A stretch of 64,000 nt of DNA, taken from Lachnospiraceae bacterium (GTDB taxonomy: Bacteria > Bacillota > Clostridia > Lachnospirales > Lachnospiraceae). The DNA is taken from positions 62,001-126,000 of the forward strand of contig CAJTAL010000002.1 in assembly GCA_910574285.1 (NCBI GenBank). The letters run 5' to 3'. Below, piece after piece: positions 58,985 through 64,000 of this stretch (the first letter of the stretch is position 1; each line of letters opens with the position of its first letter). The position numbers were made by a program, and so were the translations under genes. The notes under the pieces are model-generated. The model ran no database searches, was not told the origin of the DNA, and saw nothing but the letters and a program-made list of their open reading frames with translations.

Positions 58985-59795
58985 ACTTTTTTGTGAGATT
59001 AATCCTGCATGTTACGCTATTTCGCTGTATAAAGAGATTGTAAAAAGGCATATTAAAAATATGTTGAGCAAGGAAAAGTTTGCAAAAGCAAAAGAGAAAG
59101 AAAAACTGCCGAATGTTGTTTCAGAGTATCAGTCCAAGATGATTAAGAGGGCTCCGGGTGTTAATTTGACTCAGCAGTTAAATAAAGCGGTAAACATAAG
59201 GCTGGCCGGAGGAAAGATCAATGGAATCATCATTCATCCGGGCGAGGTCTTTTCTTTCTGGAAGACTGTCGGGAAGACATCCAGGCGCAAAGGATATAAA
59301 GAAGGGCGTGTGATTGAACATGATAAGCTGATTGCCGGAATAGGAGGCGGTCTTTGTAATCTGGGCAATGCGATTCATTTATTGATTCTGCACAGTCCAT
59401 TAGAAGTAACTGAGTTTCATAAGCATTCGGACGCGCTTGCCCCGGATGAAGGCAAACGGGTCCCCTTTAGCGCCGGAACATCCATTTGTTATAACCATAT
59501 TGATTACAGATTTAAGAATACTACAGATCAGGATGTGCAGCTGCTTGTCTGGTGCGAGGGTGAGATCTTACATGCCCAATTGAGAAGCGAGAGGGCGTTT
59601 GCCTATAGTTATAAGCTTGTCGAGGAGGATCATCATTTTAAAAAGGAAGGAAAAAAATATTACAGGAATTCCAGAATTTACAGAGAGATTACGGATCGGG
59701 AATCGGGAGAGTTTATCAGGAAGGAGCTTATCCTTAATAATCATTCAGAGGTTATGTTTGACCATAAATTAATCCCGAAAGAACTCATTCGATAA
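58965..59795 (+). CDS. VanW-like protein
   Basis: The start at ATG 58965 follows AAGGAGGG and lies 20 bases inside the YqeG-like gene. The 276-residue protein has the VanW domain: PGEVFSFWKTVGKTSRRKGY (about 91-110), IAGIGGGLCNLGNAIHLLIL and EFHKHSDALAP. VanW occurs in some vancomycin-resistance clusters and in many cell-envelope genes, with unknown biochemical role. There is no other vancomycin-resistance gene here, so resistance should not be inferred. A basic N-terminus suggests that it remains inside the cell or near the membrane. Confidence 0.87.
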   Translation: MLWNRDKLFCEINPACYAISLYKEIVKRHIKNMLSKEKFAKAKEKEKLPNVVSEYQSKMIKRAPGVNLTQQLNKAVNIRLAGGKINGIIIHPGEVFSFWKTVGKTSRRKGYKEGRVIEHDKLIAGIGGGLCNLGNAIHLLILHSPLEVTEFHKHSDALAPDEGKRVPFSAGTSICYNHIDYRFKNTTDQDVQLLVWCEGEILHAQLRSERAFAYSYKLVEEDHHFKKEGKKYYRNSRIYREITDRESGEFIRKELILNNHSEVMFDHKLIPKELIR

Positions 59796-59833
59796 ATTGT
59801 TTGAAAAAAAATACAATATTTCCAAGAAAGGGC

Positions 59834-59862
59834 TTGAAAAATCCTTTTTTGTCAGATATACT
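59834..59862 (+). promoter_or_regulatory. Promoter of the S10 ribosomal protein operon
   Basis: TTGAAA (59834-59839), 17 bases, TATACT (59857-59862), about 210 bases upstream of rpsJ. Confidence 0.7.
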
Positions 59863-59868
59863 AAAAAA

Positions 59869-60073
59869 GCTGTGGCATGATAGCGATGAAGCGTGAGGTT
59901 GCTGTCCGGTAAGTGACAGGTTTTCCGTGGAGCGAATGTCAAGTTATGAAACTGGCGACAAGTCACTGTATCACGAATATTGCGTGTATGTTTCTCACGA
60001 CACACACGGAAGAGTGTACAGTCACCGCTTGTCGTACTGAAGTTAAAAGTACGAAAAGGAGGCGACTTTTTTT
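59869..60073 (+). promoter_or_regulatory. Long structured leader of the S10 operon
   Basis: The predicted 205-base leader contains several complementary segments: AGTGAC (about 59912) with GTCACT (about 59964), and GTACT-GAAGTTAAA-AGTAC just before the AAAGGAGG ribosome site. S10 operons of other bacteria are autoregulated by a ribosomal protein at the leader. I cannot assign this one to a known family. Confidence 0.5.
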
Positions 60074-60391
60074 ATGGCAAGTCAAGTAATGAGAATCACT
60101 TTGAAAGCGTATGACCACCAGATGGTAGATGCATCCGCTAAAAAAATCATCGAAACTGTTAAGAAAAACGGATCAAAGGTGAGCGGACCGGTACCGCTTC
60201 CGACAAAGAAGGAAGTTGTTACGATCTTAAGAGCTGTTCACAAATACAAAGATTCCAGAGAGCAGTTCGAGCAAAGGACTCATAAGAGACTGATCGATAT
60301 CATTGCCCCGACCCAGAAGACGGTCGATGCGTTGTCAAGGCTTGAGATGCCGGCAGGCGTGTACATTGATATCAAAATGAAAAGCAAGTAA
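60074..60391 (+). CDS. rpsJ: 30S ribosomal protein S10
   Basis: The 105-residue protein has the S10 features [19 protein letters not shown] near the start, [16 protein letters not shown] in the middle and [11 protein letters not shown], with VYIDIKMK at the C-terminus. It is part of the 30S head and also of the NusB antitermination complex. Strong AAAGGAGG before the ATG. First gene of the S10 operon. Confidence 0.97.
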   Translation: MASQVMRITLKAYDHQMVDASAKKIIETVKKNGSKVSGPVPLPTKKEVVTILRAVHKYKDSREQFEQRTHKRLIDIIAPTQKTVDALSRLEMPAGVYIDIKMKSK

Positions 60392-60418
60392 AAAACAGTA
60401 GTTCCTAACATTTAGGAT

Positions 60419-60437
60419 GAGCGCCGAAGATGCGCTC
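60419..60437 (+). other. Short hairpin between rpsJ and rplC
   Basis: GAGCGC (60419-60424) pairs with GCGCTC (60432-60437) across CGAAGAT, 28 bases before the rplC start codon. Confidence 0.55.
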
Positions 60438-60464
60438 CGCTGTAAATCACAGGAGGTAATTATA

Positions 60465-61145
60465 ATGAAGAAAGCTATTTTAGCAACAAAAGTCGGAATG
60501 ACCCAGATCTTCAATGAAGACGGGACATTGACGCCGGTAACTGTTCTTCAGGCGGGACCTTGTGTAGTAACACAGATCAAGACGATGGAGAACGATGGTT
60601 ATGAAGCGGTTCAGGTGGGTTTTGTCGATAAGAAAGACAGGATCGTCAACAAAGATAAGAGCGGCAAGAAGGAAGTTGTTCACCGCCATGGCGTGACAAA
60701 GGCAGAGCAGGGACATTTCGCGAAAGCAGGTGTGACCGGCAAGAGATTTGTAAGAGAGTTTAAGTTTGAGAACGCAAGCGAGTATGAACTGGGACAGGAG
60801 ATCAAGGCGGATATCTTCGCGGCAGGCGATAAGATCGATGCAACTGCGATTTCCAAAGGTAAAGGGTTCCAGGGCGCGATCAAGAGACATAATCAGCATA
60901 GAGGACCTATGACGCATGGTTCAAAGTTCCATCGTCATGCGGGTTCCAACGGAGCGGCTTCTGATCCTAGCAAGGTATTCAAAGGAAAGAAGATGCCCGG
61001 ACAGATGGGTAACAAGAGAATCACGATCCAGAATCTTGAGGTTGTACGTGTGGATGCAGAAAACAACCTGCTTCTGATCAAGGGTTCTGTGCCGGGACCG
61101 AAGAAATCTTTAGTAACTATTAAAGAAGCAGTAAAAGCTATTTAA
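60465..61145 (+). CDS. rplC: 50S ribosomal protein L3
   Basis: The start at ATG 60465 follows AGGAGGT and gives 226 residues beginning [20 protein letters not shown]. The conserved core includes [20 protein letters not shown] and [18 protein letters not shown]3 binds 23S rRNA near the peptidyl transferase centre. An upstream open stretch to 60417 contains the hairpin and is not coding. Second gene of the S10 operon. Confidence 0.97.
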   Translation: MKKAILATKVGMTQIFNEDGTLTPVTVLQAGPCVVTQIKTMENDGYEAVQVGFVDKKDRIVNKDKSGKKEVVHRHGVTKAEQGHFAKAGVTGKRFVREFKFENASEYELGQEIKADIFAAGDKIDATAISKGKGFQGAIKRHNQHRGPMTHGSKFHRHAGSNGAASDPSKVFKGKKMPGQMGNKRITIQNLEVVRVDAENNLLLIKGSVPGPKKSLVTIKEAVKAI

Positions 61146-61174
61146 GCTTTGACTAAGGAAGGAGGACGCTAGAG

Positions 61175-61795
61175 ATGGCAAGCGTATCAGTTTATAATAT
61201 CGAAGGCAAAGAAGTTGGTACGATCGACTTAAACGATGCGGTATTTGGTGTTGAAGTGAACGAACATCTTGTACACATGGCAGTCGTGAGCCAGCTTGCA
61301 AATAAACGTCAGGGAACACAGAAGGCGAAAACACGTGCCGAAGTTTCCGGCGGCGGCAGAAAACCGTGGAGACAGAAAGGAACCGGTCATGCAAGACAGG
61401 GATCTACGAGAGCTCCGCAGTGGACAGGCGGCGGTGTGGTATTTGCACCGGTACCGAGAGATTATTCATTTAAGATGAATAAGAAAGAGAAGAAAGTGGC
61501 TCTTAAGTCTGCTTTGACTTCCAGAGTAGAGGAAAAGAAATTCATCGTGGTTGATGAGATCAAGTTTGATGAGATCAAGACGAAGAAGTTCGCAGATATT
61601 TTGAAGAACTTAGAGGTTTCTAAAGCATTAGTCGTATTGGAGGACGGAAATACCAACGTAGAGCTGTCAGCAAGAAATATTTCGGACGTTAAGACGGCGA
61701 GGACGAATACGATCAATGTGTATGACATCTTAAAATACAACACAGTGATCGCAACGAAAGCTGCTGTTGCAAACATCGAGGAGGTGTACGCATAA
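61175..61795 (+). CDS. rplD: 50S ribosomal protein L4
   Basis: The 206-residue protein has the L4 loop sequence KRQGTQKAKTRAEVSGGGRK followed by PWRQKGTGHARQGSTRAPQW, which extends into the exit tunnel. In some bacteria L4 represses its own operon. GAAGGAGGACG precedes the ATG. The final codons overlap the rplW start (TAATG). Confidence 0.97.
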   Translation: MASVSVYNIEGKEVGTIDLNDAVFGVEVNEHLVHMAVVSQLANKRQGTQKAKTRAEVSGGGRKPWRQKGTGHARQGSTRAPQWTGGGVVFAPVPRDYSFKMNKKEKKVALKSALTSRVEEKKFIVVDEIKFDEIKTKKFADILKNLEVSKALVVLEDGNTNVELSARNISDVKTARTNTINVYDILKYNTVIATKAAVANIEEVYA

Positions 61796-62100
61796 TGGCT
61801 GATATTAAATATTATGATGTAATCCTTAAACCAGTTGTGACAGAGAAGAGTATGGGGATGATGGCAGATAAGAAGTATACGTTTCTTGTACATCCGGACG
61901 CTACCAAGTCTCAGGTAAAAGAAGCTGTTGAGAAGATGTTCAGCGGTACGAAGGTAGAGAGCGTTAATACGATGAACTGTCCGGGAAAGAAAAGAAGAGT
62001 CCGCGGAACGATGCAGTTTGGCAAGACGGCTAAGACGAAGAAAGCTATCGTTAAATTAACGGCAGACAGTGCTGATATCGAGATATTTGAGGGACTTTAA
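61795..62100 (+). CDS. rplW: 50S ribosomal protein L23
   Basis: The 101-residue protein has the L23 features DVILKPVVTEKSMGMM, KYTFLVHPDATKSQVKEAVE and VNTMNCPGKKRRVRGTMQFG. It sits at the exit tunnel and docks trigger factor and SRP. Its start overlaps the rplD stop by one base. The gap to rplB (168 bases) is unusually long for this operon. Confidence 0.97.
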   Translation: MADIKYYDVILKPVVTEKSMGMMADKKYTFLVHPDATKSQVKEAVEKMFSGTKVESVNTMNCPGKKRRVRGTMQFGKTAKTKKAIVKLTADSADIEIFEGL

Positions 62101-62107
62101 GAGGAAA

Positions 62108-62221
62108 CACCGTGTCCACTAAGCTCGTGAAAGACCTCGCTAAGTGGATCGGGTGCGCTTTCGCACTAAGCTCGAAAAGACCTCGCTAAGTGCTCAATGC
62201 GAGTGCTCAATGTATACGGTG
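62108..62221 (+). ncRNA. Repeat-built structured element in the rplW-rplB gap
   Basis: Two near-identical segments, 62116-62147 and 62163-62193, share CACTAAGCTCG and AAAGACCTCGCTAAGTG. In each, the ends pair (CCACT/AGTGG in the first; GCACT/AGTGC in the second), with a compensatory change at the outer pair. An outer stem CACCGT/ACGGTG (62108-62113 with 62216-62221) encloses both, and GTGCG-CTTT-CGCAC (62153-62166) competes with the second. AGTGCTCAATG occurs twice after them. I infer an RNA structure; whether it is a regulator or an inserted repeat is unknown. Confidence 0.55.
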
Positions 62222-62268
62222 CAATTCCGTGATATTAATAATTAGGATATTTGAAAGGAGAAGCAATC

Positions 62269-63111
62269 ATGGGAATTAAAACATACCGCCCATATACGCC
62301 TTCCAGAAGACAGATGACTGGTTCTGATTTCTCAGAGATCACAAAGAAAACGCCAGAGAAGTCTTTGTTAGCTTCTAAGAGCAGACAGGCAGGACGTAAC
62401 AACCAGGGAAAAATTACAGTTAGACACCGCGGAGGCGGCGCTAAGAGACAATATAGAATTATCGATTTTAAGAGAAGAAAAGATGGTATTCATGCAACTG
62501 TTATCGGTATCGAGTATGATCCGAACAGATCAGCTAATATCGCGTTGATTTGCTATGAAGATGGTGAGAAAGCTTATATTCTTGCACCGGAAGGACTGAA
62601 AGACGGAATGAAGGTTATGAACGGACCGGAAGCCGAAGTAAGAGTCGGCAATTGTCTTCCTCTTTCTGAGATTCCGGTAGGTACTCAGATTCACAATATC
62701 GAGCTTCATCCTGGAAAAGGCGGACAGTTGGTTCGTTCAGCGGGAAACAGCGCGCAGTTGATGGCTAAAGAAGGAAAATATGCAACTTTGAGACTTCCAT
62801 CCGGCGAGATGAGAATGGTTCCGATTCAGTGCCGTGCATCAGTCGGTGTTGTAGGCAACGGAGACCACAACCTGATCAATATCGGAAAAGCAGGACGGAA
62901 GCGCCATATGGGATTCAGACCTACGGTACGCGGTTCTGTTATGAACCCGAACGATCATCCGCATGGTGGTGGAGAAGGTAAGACCGGAATCGGCCGTCCG
63001 GGTCCATGTACACCTTGGGGCAAGCCGGCACTTGGTCTTAAGACAAGGAAGAAGAACAAGGCTTCTAACAAGATGATTGTAAGAAGAAGAGACGGCAGAG
63101 CAATCAAATAA
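62269..63111 (+). CDS. rplB: 50S ribosomal protein L2
   Basis: The start at ATG 62269 follows AAAGGAG and gives 280 residues beginning [20 protein letters not shown]. It has the conserved [20 protein letters not shown] near residue 45 and the C-terminal [21 protein letters not shown]2 is essential for subunit association and peptidyl transfer. Follows the structured gap. Confidence 0.97.
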   Translation: MGIKTYRPYTPSRRQMTGSDFSEITKKTPEKSLLASKSRQAGRNNQGKITVRHRGGGAKRQYRIIDFKRRKDGIHATVIGIEYDPNRSANIALICYEDGEKAYILAPEGLKDGMKVMNGPEAEVRVGNCLPLSEIPVGTQIHNIELHPGKGGQLVRSAGNSAQLMAKEGKYATLRLPSGEMRMVPIQCRASVGVVGNGDHNLINIGKAGRKRHMGFRPTVRGSVMNPNDHPHGGGEGKTGIGRPGPCTPWGKPALGLKTRKKNKASNKMIVRRRDGRAIK

Positions 63112-63135
63112 TTTTCATGGAGGAGGTTATAACCT

Positions 63136-63417
63136 ATGGCACGTTCAGTTAAAAAAGGCCCATTTGCAGACGCAAGCCTGCTTAAGAAGATAGATGCAAT
63201 GAACGCTTCCGGTGACAAGTCTGTGATTAAGACATGGTCCCGCCGTTCAACGATCTTTCCAAGTATGATCGGACATACGATTGCCGTTCATGACGGAAGG
63301 AAACATGTACCTGTATATGTGACAGAAGATATGGTTGGACACAAGCTCGGTGAGTTTGTCGCAACCAGAACATACAGAGGGCATGGAAAAGATGAAAAGA
63401 AATCAAGAGTCAGATAA
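63136..63417 (+). CDS. rpsS: 30S ribosomal protein S19
   Basis: The 93-residue protein shows [20 protein letters not shown] and the conserved [20 protein letters not shown], with [17 protein letters not shown] at the end. It binds 16S rRNA in the 30S head. GGAGGAGG lies before the ATG. Twenty-four bases after rplB. Confidence 0.97.
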   Translation: MARSVKKGPFADASLLKKIDAMNASGDKSVIKTWSRRSTIFPSMIGHTIAVHDGRKHVPVYVTEDMVGHKLGEFVATRTYRGHGKDEKKSRVR

Positions 63418-63443
63418 TTACACTGTGAAAGGAGGGTTCATCC

Positions 63444-63830
63444 ATGGCAAAAGGACATAGATCCCAAATCAAGAGAGAAAGAAATGCTAACAAAGATACG
63501 AGACCTTCTGCTAAGTTATCTTATGCAAGAGTTTCTGTCCAGAAAGCATGTTATGTATTAGATGCCATCAGAGGCAAAGATGTAACAACAGCGCTTGGTA
63601 TTTTAACTTATAATCCAAGATATGCTTCTAGTTTAATAAAGAAACTGCTGGAATCAGCGATTGCGAACGCTGAGAACAATAACGGTATGAATGCTGAGAA
63701 CCTTTATATTGCAGAGGCTTATGCAAATAAGGGACCAACAATGAAGAGAATCAGACCGAGGGCACAGGGAAGGGCTTACAGAATCGAGAAGAGAATGAGC
63801 CACATCACACTGGTGCTTGATGAAAGATAA
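63444..63830 (+). CDS. rplV: 50S ribosomal protein L22
   Basis: The 128-residue protein has the L22 features AKLSYARVSVQKACYVLDAI, SSLIKKLLESAIANAENN, and the tunnel beta-hairpin GPTMKRIRPRAQGRAYRIEK. AAAGGAGGG precedes the ATG. It is twelve bases before rpsC. Confidence 0.97.
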   Translation: MAKGHRSQIKRERNANKDTRPSAKLSYARVSVQKACYVLDAIRGKDVTTALGILTYNPRYASSLIKKLLESAIANAENNNGMNAENLYIAEAYANKGPTMKRIRPRAQGRAYRIEKRMSHITLVLDER

Positions 63831-63842
63831 GGAGGGGCGATC

Positions 63843-64000
63843 ATGGGACAGAAAGTTAATCCTCATGGCTTGAGAGTCGGTATTATCAAAGACTGGGATT
63901 CTAAATGGTATGCGGAGAAAGAGTTTGCAGATTATTTAGTAGAAGACCATGAAATCAGAAAATATCTTAAGAAAAGATTATACAGCGCCGGTGTTTCTAA
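63843..64000 (+). CDS. rpsC: 30S ribosomal protein S3, N-terminal part
   Basis: The gene starts at ATG 63843 after AAGGAGGGG and runs off the window. The visible 52 residues begin [20 protein letters not shown] and continue [20 protein letters not shown], which is diagnostic for S3. The remainder of the gene lies outside the window. Confidence 0.96.
   Translation, partial: MGQKVNPHGLRVGIIKDWDSKWYAEKEFADYLVEDHEIRKYLKKRLYSAGVS

Noticed and set aside
58965-59795. VanW-like gene as a vancomycin-resistance determinant
   Set aside because: No vanH, vanA/B-type ligase or vanX genes are in the window; VanW domains are common outside resistance clusters.
1-64000. CRISPR arrays, insertion sequences, integrases or prophage genes
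   Set aside because: None recognised; the repeats seen are within coding genes or the rplW-rplB gap and lack CRISPR spacing, and no transposase or integrase motif was found.

Overview
The window reads as a chromosomal segment of a spore-forming, amino-acid-fermenting clostridium, most likely a Lachnospiraceae member of the Clostridium scindens/hylemonae type. That assignment is inference from gene content: spoIIA and spoVA operons, a D-proline reductase (Stickland) locus, a full selenocysteine machinery, and many Lachnospiraceae-style cell-envelope genes. No database search was possible.

Layout. 1-944: the end of an RloA-like ATPase and RloB (putative defence pair). 966-4064: an AEC transporter and a Sel1-repeat protein. 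4297-11382: one apparent operon whose promoter has a run of ten G in the -35/-10 spacer; it encodes a membrane-anchored transglutaminase-like protein, an Asp/Glu-family racemase, and a four-gene Dlt-like aminoacylation module (adenylation ligase, carrier protein, MBOAT, SGNH-like protein). 11438-18874: lipoprotein, T-box plus valS, LTA-synthase-like protein, folC and a tiny ORF. 18896-25162: TPR protein, spoIIAA-AB-sigF, and spoVAA-AE behind a sigma-G-like promoter. 25278-29227: Na/Pi symporter, a small conserved gene, and an IbrA/IbrB-like pair. 29308-29818: a compact type I toxin-antitoxin candidate and tRNA-Gly. 29965-36703: MacB-like ABC system with a large exported subunit, EIIC-type permease, small alarmone synthetase, cobalamin adenosyltransferase.

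36862-49144: PHP-domain gene, then the selenium region: yedF, selD (itself with an in-frame UGA), selA, selB, a LysR regulator, a cysteine-desulfurase-like enzyme, YedE-type transporter, TusA-like and DUF3343 proteins, then a TetR gene, divergent proline racemase and tRNA-Sec. 49405-55256: prdC, prdA, a small conserved gene, the selenoprotein gene prdB (in-frame UGA), prdD and prdE. Selenium uptake/activation, Sec-tRNA, its elongation factor and a major consumer (PrdB) therefore lie side by side. 55798-59795: envelope and metabolic genes. 59834-64000: start of the S10 ribosomal protein operon (rpsJ to rpsC, cut by the window end), with a long leader and an unusual structured insert between rplW and rplB.

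Main points for follow-up: the poly-G promoter spacer controlling an envelope-modification operon; the racemase-linked Dlt-like pathway with Cys in place of the SGNH Ser; the BsrE/TxpA-like type I toxin with a convergent RNA behind a perfect promoter; a terminator-like leader upstream of proline racemase; PrdD/PrdE as a split copy of PrdA at its self-cleavage site; and the repeat-built RNA-like element inside the S10 operon.
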